Assembly: GCA_964542985.1 (NCBI GenBank)
Contig: CAZIWH010000021.1
Span: 1 to 25,722 of the forward strand
Origin: QNYQ01 sp964542985
Lineage (GTDB): Archaea; Thermoproteota; Thermoprotei_A; Sulfolobales; Pyrodictiaceae
DNA: 25,722 bases
Reading direction: 5' to 3'
Part shown: positions 15,339 through 21,274 of the stretch, one piece after another
Numbering within the stretch: position 1 is the stretch's first letter
How the letters are laid out: every line of letters begins with the position of its first letter
The notes under the pieces: generated by a model
The model's database searches: none
The model's input: the letters and a program-made list of their open reading frames with translations, nothing else
Told to the model about the DNA's origin: nothing
Translations under genes and position numbers: made by a program

Positions 15339-15716
15339 GACACTACTCGGCTGAGGCCTCGGGCTTTGTGCTACACCACTAGTGTCACTAATTACATTGG
15401 GCGGCCAACATGTAGGTGAGTAGTGTACACAGCCGGCCAGGCTTTCGGTAGCTGCTGGACAACCAGCGCCCTGTGGGCATCTAGAGTGCTGTGCTAGGCT
15501 CCCTGGCTGTCTTCGGTGCAGAAGAGGAGCACGAGCGTTTCAAGCGGCAGCAGTTTCACTTCAACCTCGTTTTACCCTGGGAACAGAGGTCTCAGGCTAC
15601 TCAAGAGCCGCGCCTATGGACACAAGCAGGGCAGCTAGAGTGGAAGCCTCCAACCCTGGGAACCTCTCTGCCCGGGAAGAAAGGGCTCCCTAGGGACGGG
15701 GATATAGTGGAACCGG
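15339..15716. other. intergenic stretch between tRNA-Gly and vapC
   Basis: I see no gene here; the plus ORF starting at 15491 runs antisense through vapC and lacks codon character. The only regularity is an 11-bp direct repeat, ACCCTGGGAAC at 15574-15584 and 15653-15663, with short inverted segments AGAGGT (15585-15590) and ACCTCT (15662-15667) beside the copies. Confidence 0.4.
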
Positions 15717-16169
15717 TTACGCGGCTGGCCGCTGGTACTCGGCGATGTGCCTGGCTATGCCCGGCTCGCGTACCTTGGGGTTTGAGAGGAGCTTCTCGTC
15801 GGCCGTGTAGAAGGTTGCCCTCAGCCGCGAGGCGAGGGCGAGATAGGCCGCGTCATACACCGTCACGCCCAGGTCCAGGCTCATCCGCAGTGCCTCCTCG
15901 GAAAGCGTCTTATCGACTTCCTCGAGCACGGGCTCGGACTCAGCTATGAGCTGCAACGCCTCTAGCGCTTGCCCAGGGGAGAGCACTCCCCGGACCACGT
16001 AGCGGCGCAGAGCGCTCGCGGCTTCGAGGAGTATCAGCGCTGGGCTGTGCGCCTCCACCCGGCCCTCCAGGTGGTCCCTGAGAAGGGCCAGTGCCTCTTC
16101 ACTATAATCCTCCGGTATGACCCATTTGACCGCAACACTTGCATCAACCACGACCAGCCGGGGCCTCAT
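15717..16169 (-). CDS. VapC toxin, PIN-domain ribonuclease
   Basis: The 150-residue protein carries the four acidic residues of a PIN nuclease: Asp9 (VVVDASVAVKW), Glu49 (LILLEAASALRR), Asp106 (TVYDAAYLALA) and Asp124 (YTADEKLL). VapC toxins cleave RNA, commonly tRNA or rRNA, when freed from VapB. The start is ATG 16169, which overlaps the vapB stop in ATGA, so the two genes are translationally coupled. All active-site residues are present and the length is normal, so the toxin is probably functional. The RNA target cannot be inferred. Confidence 0.95.
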   Translation of the reverse strand: MRPRLVVVDASVAVKWVIPEDYSEEALALLRDHLEGRVEAHSPALILLEAASALRRYVVRGVLSPGQALEALQLIAESEPVLEEVDKTLSEEALRMSLDLGVTVYDAAYLALASRLRATFYTADEKLLSNPKVREPGIARHIAEYQRPAA

Positions 16170-16399
16170 CTTTCATCCCTGTTCCTCCGTATCTCCTCGG
16201 CTGCAAGGTTGCCGCCCACATTCCCCACGCTTCTACGGAACTCCTCAATCCTCTCCATCAGCCTCCTAGCCTTCTCCCTCCTCACAAGCTCCTCCAAGTA
16301 CCCCCGTATTGCCTCAGAATAGTTCACGCCAAGCCTGTCGAGCTCCTCCTTAAGCCTACGGGGGATACGCACGCTAAGAACAACACTCAACTCTGACAC
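16166..16399 (-). CDS. VapB antitoxin, ribbon-helix-helix type
   Basis: The 77-residue protein begins with a ribbon-helix-helix DNA-binding fold (SVVLSVRIPRRLKEELDRLG, then NYSEAIRGYLEELVRREKA), followed by a charged C-terminal tail (about 48-77) that would bind and block VapC. GTG 16399 is the start; the TATA box at 16430-16435 predicts a leader of under 10 nt. Pairs of this kind repress their own promoter. It shares 4 bp with vapC. Confidence 0.93.
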   Translation of the reverse strand: MSELSVVLSVRIPRRLKEELDRLGVNYSEAIRGYLEELVRREKARRLMERIEEFRRSVGNVGGNLAAEEIRRNRDER

Positions 16400-16429
16400 C
16401 CGCCGCCTACATCATCGGTCTACATACAC

Positions 16430-16435
16430 TATAAA
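16430..16435 (-). promoter_or_regulatory. TATA box of vapBC
   Basis: On the minus strand this is TTTATA within GCGTTTATAGTG. The predicted transcript start lies near 16405, giving an almost leaderless vapB message. The VapB operator is expected to overlap this site. Confidence 0.6.
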
Positions 16436-16440
16436 CGCTT

Positions 16441-16739
16441 AGCGTAGACAAGAACCATAGGCGCTTCAACACTTGGATTGCGGCGCAAAAACCAGCTCCT
16501 GGGTATTTATTCCAGGCACAACCTGGAAAGCACAACATTAGCGCAGCTGTAGAGCATCAGGGCATCAGCCTCTTCCCGTCACCGTACCTGGCTAGACGCT
16601 TCTCAGCAGCCACGGCCTTACCTGTGACTTCCCTGGCGTCCACAAGGCCTACCAACACCCCTTCTCAGAGCTGCCCTCCCCGAAGACCTCCGGGGAAGCC
16701 CCCGGGCGGCCTCCGTGGGTTAACAAGGGGGCGAAGCCT
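16441..16739. other. intergenic stretch upstream of the basic micro-ORF
   Basis: No supported gene. A TATA-like GGTATTTATTCC lies at about 16501-16512 on the plus strand but is more than 200 bp from any start. The frame that becomes the micro-ORF at 16740 is open back to about 16592 but contains no ATG, GTG or TTG before 16740. The part at 16675-16715 is rich in CCCC/GGGG and can fold in several ways. Confidence 0.35.
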
Positions 16740-16814
16740 ATGAGTAGGAGCAAGAAGAGCGGCAGCCACAGGAGCAGGAAGAAGAAGGAAAAGGAGGAGA
16801 GCACCGAGGCCTAA
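16740..16814 (+). CDS. basic 24-residue micro-ORF
   Basis: ATG 16740 to TAA 16812-16814 encodes MSRSKKSGSHRSRKKK followed by EKEESTEA, a very basic peptide with an acidic end. AGGGGG at about 16726-16731 lies 8 nt before ATG, and a strong hairpin lies 49 bp after the stop. Very small basic proteins of this kind in archaea are often ribosome-associated, but I do not recognise this one. The purine-rich run of AAG/AGG/GAG triplets could also produce such an ORF by chance. A conserved counterpart in related genomes would be needed to accept it. Confidence 0.3.
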   Translation: MSRSKKSGSHRSRKKKEKEESTEA

Positions 16815-16862
16815 GACGCCTACTGGAGGAGTTCCCCAAGGCCTCGCTGAGGTGTTTTGGGT

Positions 16863-16887
16863 GCCCCCGGGAAGGAATCCCGGGGGC
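16863..16887 (+). terminator. perfect 10-bp hairpin
   Basis: GCCCCCGGGA 16863-16872, loop AGGAA, TCCCGGGGGC 16878-16887. It is the strongest short hairpin I saw in the window. There is no T-run after it, so it may end the micro-ORF transcript, shape the leader of the 16982 gene, or do neither. Confidence 0.4.
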
Positions 16888-16981
16888 CTGCTCCCTCAGT
16901 GGCCGAAGGGTTCTCGGCTGTCGTGCTGGGTGGTGTGGGCTGGCGGCGGAGCAGCGTGACCCCCGCTACCTTGCGTTTCGT

Positions 16982-17629
16982 GTGCTATCCCTGCTCCGTT
17001 ACGCGTATCCTCTTCGAGGCCTTGAAGAGATGCTGGGGGTCTCTGCTCAAGTATTATGGCGGACGAGGCTTGCCGCCGTGCCCGAGAAGGAGACCGCGCG
17101 GAGGCTCCTAGCCCTGGTTGAGGAAAGAGGACTGCTCAAGGCGGCGCTGAGGAGCAGCGTCTGCAGCAGCTGCCCCACCGGGCCAATGGGAGAGCCCGGA
17201 CTCTGGGAGCTCGCCGGCTTCGTGGCCGCCCAGAGGCTACGCACCGTGGCTGCGGAGAAGCCGAGGCTTGTTGTCTCCTCACCGCTGCCCGGCTCGCTGC
17301 TGCTCGCCTCCGCCGTGGCACGGGAGCTCCGCGTCACCTTAGCCCCCTCTACCCTAGGCCTGAGGCCCGCTCAGGGAGCCTACGTTGAGCCCGTAGAGTG
17401 CAATGGCCTCCTAACAGCAATCTCAGTGCCCCGTAGCCTAGTGCAGCGAGGCCCCACGGTCCTCGTCTCTGCGTCGCCAGCCCTCAGCTGCGAGCACCAA
17501 GTGCTCCGTGCTCTCTCAGCGCTGCTCATACGCCATGGCGCACATATAGTCGTTCTACTCGCACTCTGTCCCGTTGACATAGATGGGCTGAATGGTATGC
17601 CCGTGGTGACGCTCTGCGACAATATCTAG
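16982..17629 (+). CDS. phosphoribosyltransferase-like protein with N-terminal helix-turn-helix, degenerate
   Basis: The 215-residue product seems to have two parts. Residues 1-55 (LRYAYPLRGLEEMLGVSAQV, then ETARRLLALVEERGLL) look like the helix-turn-helix head of archaeal orotate-PRT-like regulators. Residues 60-215 follow a type-I PRTase order: strand RLVVSSPLPGSLLLASAVARE for the first loop and TVLVSASPALSCEHQVLRAL where the PRPP-binding motif should be. That motif normally has two acidic residues and a Thr-Gly; here both acidic residues are absent, so catalysis is doubtful and a ligand-sensing or regulatory role is more likely. Cys61 and Cys64 may bind metal. The start GTG 16982 has no clear ribosome binding site. 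The family assignment is tentative. Confidence 0.5.
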   Translation: MLSLLRYAYPLRGLEEMLGVSAQVLWRTRLAAVPEKETARRLLALVEERGLLKAALRSSVCSSCPTGPMGEPGLWELAGFVAAQRLRTVAAEKPRLVVSSPLPGSLLLASAVARELRVTLAPSTLGLRPAQGAYVEPVECNGLLTAISVPRSLVQRGPTVLVSASPALSCEHQVLRALSALLIRHGAHIVVLLALCPVDIDGLNGMPVVTLCDNI

Positions 17630-17967
17630 GTGTTCTACTTAATTACATCCTGGTATCCCCGTCTCTTGATTGCTGAACTTAAGCATCCCTCTTAGAGTCC
17701 TCTTAGAATGACTCTCAGCAGCGAATCATATTTCGCGAAGCTTGCTGTGGGCTACCCCTAGTGAACAAGGAGCGGATGTGTCTCCGGAGAGGCTGCAAGG
17801 CGGGGGCTTGTAACTTGTTGTGCGACGTTTCTTGTATCTACATCTTCTATAGTTTTATTACTATTATTGTATTTTTAACTAATCTTGTTAGGAATTATTT
17901 TGCTTACGGGTAAACCTATTAGAGGTCAGGCACCGAGGTAGCCGGTGTTATAAATGGTGTTGGATCT
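17630..17967. other. intergenic stretch with repeats and an AT-rich block
   Basis: No gene is visible. Between 17688 and 17715 there is a tandem repeat (CCTCTTAGA at 17688-17696 and 17699-17707) overlapping an inverted repeat (AGAGTC 17694-17699, GACTCT 17710-17715). Palindromes TTCGCGAA (17732-17739) and TCTCCGGAGA (17781-17790) follow. The block 17828-17905 is only about 20 per cent G+C by my count and T-rich on the plus strand, in sharp contrast with its surroundings. A promoter for the next gene lies at the right end. Confidence 0.5.
17947..17955 (+). promoter_or_regulatory. TATA box of the 17968 gene
   Basis: GTTATAAAT is a good TATA element. Its distance to TTG 17968 is slightly short for a leaderless start (predicted start of transcription 17973-17977), so either transcription starts a little early or the true start codon differs. 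Confidence 0.45.
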
Positions 17968-18498
17968 TTGGGCCGTTCTATTTCCCTAGACCACCAGCAG
18001 CTCCGAAGGATAATAGAGGAGCGTGGCCTTACGCCTTGCCACGCGTTCTTCGCGTCCTTCATAGCCTCCCTCTCCGAGGCGGGCATACTTAACCAGGCAG
18101 TGGTCAACTTCCTGGCTAAGCATACGGCCGGCGTGCTCCACGGCTACCTCAAGGCCATGGGTTTCCTCAACCTGGCAGGGGCTAAGGGGGTTGCCGGTTT
18201 CAAGAAGCTTGTAGAGGATCTCAACAATGCTCTCGGCATAGGCGAGAGGGTGGAGTTCAGGGAGGAGGATAACGTAGTAGAGGTGGGTATCGGTGGCGAC
18301 AAGTGCCGCTACTGTCCGCGCGGCGTTGGGAGGGCAGAGATTCCTGGCACTGCTTGCCCCTTCCCGCGGCTCATTGAGGCGTTGGCGAGGCTAGAGGGGC
18401 TGGACGCGGTTTACCGCCCCAGGGAGGTGAATGGTCGTGTCGAGCCGCTCCGCAGGGAGGCGGGGCTGTGCTGGATAAGGTACGAGGTGCGGCGGTGA
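17968..18498 (+). CDS. Cys-rich protein, possibly V4R-like (176 aa)
   Basis: The N-terminal part is helical (SLDHQQLRRIIEERGL, then YLKAMGFLNLAGAKGVAGF), and the C-terminal part is a beta-rich unit with DKCRYCPRGVGRAE, GTACPFPRLIEAL and LCWIRYEV. Spaced cysteines (C-x2-C-x12-C, then a last Cys before a closing strand) and the order of elements resemble small-ligand-binding V4R proteins, but I cannot be sure of the family. TTG 17968 is the only usual start in the frame that keeps the N-terminal helix. It ends 73 bp before the aromatic amino acid operon, which has its own promoter. Confidence 0.6.
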   Translation: MGRSISLDHQQLRRIIEERGLTPCHAFFASFIASLSEAGILNQAVVNFLAKHTAGVLHGYLKAMGFLNLAGAKGVAGFKKLVEDLNNALGIGERVEFREEDNVVEVGIGGDKCRYCPRGVGRAEIPGTACPFPRLIEALARLEGLDAVYRPREVNGRVEPLRREAGLCWIRYEVRR

Positions 18499-18537
18499 GG
18501 GAGTCCAGGAGTCTTGCTCTTTAGCCGCCTGTGCTAG

Positions 18538-18545
18538 CTTATAGG
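18538..18545 (+). promoter_or_regulatory. TATA box of the shikimate operon
   Basis: CTTATAGG lies 26-34 bp before GTG 18572, giving a nearly leaderless first gene. It is enclosed by a 7-bp inverted repeat, CCAGGAG 18505-18511 and CTCCTGG 18555-18561, which could be a repressor site; this is unproven. Confidence 0.5.
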
Positions 18546-18571
18546 GGTCTGGGTCTCCTGGTGGGCTGCTG

Positions 18572-19405
18572 GTGGGTAGGGGCGTGGTTGACTGTAGGCT
18601 GGTGTTCCGCTCCGGTGGTGAGCCTCTGCGCGTTGAGCTCGGTCGGGGCGTCGTAGTGGGCGGCGGCCGTCCCGTGGTTGTAGCCGGCCCCTGCAGCGTG
18701 GAGAGCGAGGAGATGATCGTCGAGACAGCGTTGTTCCTCAAGAAGCTGCTAGTAGACGGGCTTGGTGTCCCGTTTGTGCTCCGCGGCGGCGCCTGGAAGC
18801 CGCGGACGAGCCCCTACAGCTTCCAGGGCCACGGGGAGAAGGCGCTCGTGTGGCTCCGGGAGGCCGGGGACCGGGCCGGGGTGCCGGTTGCAACCGAGGT
18901 TATGGATCCAAGGCACGTGGGGCTTGCCGCTGAGTACGTGGACGTGCTCTGGGTGGGGGCCCGGAGCATGCAGAACACGCCTCTGCTCAGGGAGCTGGCG
19001 AGGACGGGTAAGCCGGTGCTGCTGAAGAGGCACTTCGGGGCGACGGTGAACGAGTGGCTGTGCGCCGCCGAGTACCTCCTCGCTGGGGGCAACGAGAGGG
19101 TGGTGCTCGTGGAGAGGGGGACAAGGGGGTTCAACGAGTACGCCAGGTTCAGCCTAGACATAACCGTGGTGCCGGTGGTCAAGGAGGTTTCAAGGCTGCC
19201 CCTGCTGGTGGACGTCAGCCACCCGGCGGGCCGCAGGAGCCTCGTCCCCAGCCTGGCCGCGGCCGCCCTCGCGGCGGGGGCGGACGGCATCATGGTTGAG
19301 GTCCACCCCCGCCCCGGGGAGGCACTGAGCGACGCCAAGCAGCAGCTCGACTTCCCCGCCGCCGAGGAGATGTTCCGCGGGCTGAAGGGTCGGGGCCTCC
19401 TCTAG
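18572..19405 (+). CDS. 3-deoxy-7-phosphoheptulonate (DAHP) synthase, type I beta
   Basis: This enzyme joins phosphoenolpyruvate and erythrose 4-phosphate, the first step of the shikimate pathway. The 277-residue TIM barrel shows AGPCSVES (38-45), RGGAWKPRTSPYSFQG (71-86), GARSMQN (129-135), KRHFGAT (152-158), DVSHPAG (204-210), VEVHP (242-246) and DAKQQL (254-259). Metal ligands are Cys41, His207, Glu243 and Asp254. It lacks an N-terminal ACT or chorismate mutase domain, so feedback control by fusion is absent; only about 30 residues precede the core, a short ferredoxin-like stub at most. GTG 18572 is chosen for its position after the TATA box. aroB follows 40-odd bp on. Confidence 0.95.
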   Translation: MGRGVVDCRLVFRSGGEPLRVELGRGVVVGGGRPVVVAGPCSVESEEMIVETALFLKKLLVDGLGVPFVLRGGAWKPRTSPYSFQGHGEKALVWLREAGDRAGVPVATEVMDPRHVGLAAEYVDVLWVGARSMQNTPLLRELARTGKPVLLKRHFGATVNEWLCAAEYLLAGGNERVVLVERGTRGFNEYARFSLDITVVPVVKEVSRLPLLVDVSHPAGRRSLVPSLAAAALAAGADGIMVEVHPRPGEALSDAKQQLDFPAAEEMFRGLKGRGLL

Positions 19406-19445
19406 CATCCGGGCCTCCCAGGGCCTGATGTGGAGGGGTTTCCTT

Positions 19446-20564
19446 GTGCCCAGGGTTGAGAGGCTCGAGTGGAGCATAGGCGTGGTTGACTGGGTTGAAG
19501 CCATTGTCGGCCCCGGTGCCCGCCGCCTCCTGGGCGGGGCTGTGGCAGGCATTGAGCCCCCCGTGGACCGTGTCGCCGTGGTGGTTGACGACGGCGTCCC
19601 TGCTGGGATGGTGGAGGAGCTTCTCGATGGACTCCGCGGCGCCGGGGTTCCCGTCTCGGTGCTCCGGGCCGGGGGCGGCGAGCAGGCGAAGAGCCTGGAC
19701 CGTCTGCTGGAGCTGTGGCGGTGGTTCCTCGGGGAGGGGCTGACGAGGAGGAGCCTGGTTGTGGCAGTCGGCGGGGGTGCTGTTACGGACTCCACGGGTT
19801 TCGCTGCTGCGACCTACATGAGGGGCGTCAGGTGGGCCACGGTGCCGACCACGCTGCTCGGGATGGCCGACGCCGCCATAGGGGGGAAGACGGCGGTTAA
19901 CCTGGCTGGGAAGAACATGGTGGGGGCCTTTCACCAGCCCCGGGTCATAGTGGCGGATGTGGAGTTCGCCTCCACCCTGCCCCGGAGGGAGCTGAGGAGC
20001 GGGCTGGCGGAGGTGGCTAAGCACTCCCTCCTCGTTGGCGGGGGCTTCTACCGCGGCATGTGGGACAGGCTCGAGGAGCTATGCGCCGCCGAAATGGAGG
20101 CTCTCTCCTGGGCGGTGGCCCGGAGCATTGAGGTCAAGATGAGCATAGTGGCGAGGGATCCCCGGGAGGAGAGGGGGGACCGGATGCTCCTCAACCTCGG
20201 CCACACCTTCGCACACGGCCTGGAGAAGGCCAGCGGCTTCACTATCCCCCACGGCTATGCCGTCGCTATAGGCCTCGTGGTGGAGGCCAGGGTGGCGGAG
20301 AAGACCGTGGGGCTCCCAGCGCAAGAAAGGAAGGAGATAGTGGAGCTGCTCAGAGGCTTAGGGCTCCCCACATCGCCTCCCAGCGGCGTCGGCTGCAGCG
20401 ACGTGGTGGCCGCGGCGAGGCTGGACAAGAAGCGCGTCGGGGACAATATTGTGCTCCCGTTGCTCCGCCGGATAGGCGAGCCGATGCTCCACACGCTCCC
20501 CATGGGAGAGGCGGAGAGGCTGCTCATGGAGGCCTGCCGCGAGGCGCGGGGAGAGGAGCCGTGA
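19446..20564 (+). CDS. 3-dehydroquinate synthase
   Basis: AroB converts DAHP to 3-dehydroquinate using NAD and a divalent metal. Visible motifs, numbered from ATG 19428: VAVGGGAVTDSTGFAAATY (NAD-binding GGG-x2-D, 115-121), TVPTTLLGMADAAIGGKTAV (138-157), GLAEVAKHS (metal ligand Glu at about 195), NLGHTFAHGLE (metal His 259) and IPHGYAVAIG (metal His 275). The start GTG 19446 is preferred because GGAGGGG (19432-19438) lies 7 nt upstream; ATG 19428 (378 aa) is the alternative and has only a weak site. The gene overlaps aroD by 4 bp (GTGA). Confidence 0.95.
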   Translation: MPRVERLEWSIGVVDWVEAIVGPGARRLLGGAVAGIEPPVDRVAVVVDDGVPAGMVEELLDGLRGAGVPVSVLRAGGGEQAKSLDRLLELWRWFLGEGLTRRSLVVAVGGGAVTDSTGFAAATYMRGVRWATVPTTLLGMADAAIGGKTAVNLAGKNMVGAFHQPRVIVADVEFASTLPRRELRSGLAEVAKHSLLVGGGFYRGMWDRLEELCAAEMEALSWAVARSIEVKMSIVARDPREERGDRMLLNLGHTFAHGLEKASGFTIPHGYAVAIGLVVEARVAEKTVGLPAQERKEIVELLRGLGLPTSPPSGVGCSDVVAAARLDKKRVGDNIVLPLLRRIGEPMLHTLPMGEAERLLMEACREARGEEP

Positions 20565-21274
20565 ACCCAATGGAGATGGTTGTCTGTGTTGAGGCCCGCC
20601 CCCTCCCCCCAGGGGAGCTAGCCCGCCGCTACGCTGAGGCGGGCTGCCTCCTGGCGGAAGTCAGGGCGGATCTACTTGGCTACGGCCGCCGCGACACCAG
20701 GCTCGTGCTCGAGCTGCTGCAGGAGAGGGGCGTCGCCGCCATCTACACGCTTCGCGACGCGGGGGAGGGCGGCCGCTACACCGGCCCACCTGGGGAGAAG
20801 CTCGGCCTCCTCCTCTACGCCGCCGAGCACGGAGCCCTCCTGGTGGACGTGGAGTACAGGTTCCCCCTCCTCGACGAAGCCCTGGGCAGCCTCGGCGGCC
20901 ACGCTCTGGTCTCCATCCACCTCTCCATGACCCCCTGGCCGGAGATACTCTACAGCTACGCCGGAGACATGCTACGGAGGGGCGCCAGGGTAGCGAAGAT
21001 AGTAACCACGGCGAGGAGCCTGGAGGACAACTGGAGGGTCCTAGGCGTCAACGCCAGGTGGCCGGGGAGGGCCACGGCATTCGCCATGGGGCTCCCTGGG
21101 AGGCTGAGCAGGATACTCGCCCCCCTCATGGGCGGGGTCTTCACCTACGCCACCGTGGGGGAGCCGAGCGCCCCCGGCCAGCTCACCCTAGCTGAGCTGC
21201 TCGAGGCCTGGAGGCTCCTTGGAGTAGTGGGGCAGGAGGAGGACGAGGAGAAGGAGGAGAAGCAGCAGCAGTAG
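20561..21274 (+). CDS. 3-dehydroquinate dehydratase, type I
   Basis: AroD dehydrates 3-dehydroquinate through a Schiff base. The catalytic Lys146 is in VAKIV and the general acid/base His120 is in SIHLS; EVRADL (33-38), TLRDAGEGG (63-71), MGLPGRLSR (176-184) and EPSAPGQL (191-198) complete the active site. Starts at GTG 20561 (sharing GTGA with aroB), ATG 20570 and ATG 20576 are all possible; GAGGAG before the junction fits 20570 somewhat better. After the last helix (LLEAWRLLGVV) there is an acidic tail rich in Glu, Lys and Gln (about 226-237), whose DNA is shared in antisense with the poly-Leu anchor of the protease gene. Confidence 0.94.
   Translation: MNPMEMVVCVEARPLPPGELARRYAEAGCLLAEVRADLLGYGRRDTRLVLELLQERGVAAIYTLRDAGEGGRYTGPPGEKLGLLLYAAEHGALLVDVEYRFPLLDEALGSLGGHALVSIHLSMTPWPEILYSYAGDMLRRGARVAKIVTTARSLEDNWRVLGVNARWPGRATAFAMGLPGRLSRILAPLMGGVFTYATVGEPSAPGQLTLAELLEAWRLLGVVGQEEDEEKEEKQQQ

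Noticed and set aside
15174..15419. 81-codon plus ORF
   Set aside because: It contains the whole tRNA-Gly gene, so it is not a real coding region.
15223..15716. possible integrated element at the tRNA
   Set aside because: No integrase gene and no second copy of the tRNA 3' end were seen within the window.
16857..17111. 84-codon plus ORF across the hairpin at 16863-16887
   Set aside because: It runs through the palindrome and overlaps the better-supported 16982 gene in another frame; no ribosome binding site.
18581..19492. 14-bp direct repeat GGCGTGGTTGACTG at 18581-18594 and 19479-19492
   Set aside because: Both copies encode the ordinary peptide GVVD near the gene starts, and one 14-bp match is about what chance gives in a window of this size.
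19290..20024. 244-codon minus-strand ORF
   Set aside because: Antisense to DAHP synthase and aroB, both well supported; no ribosome binding site or motif.
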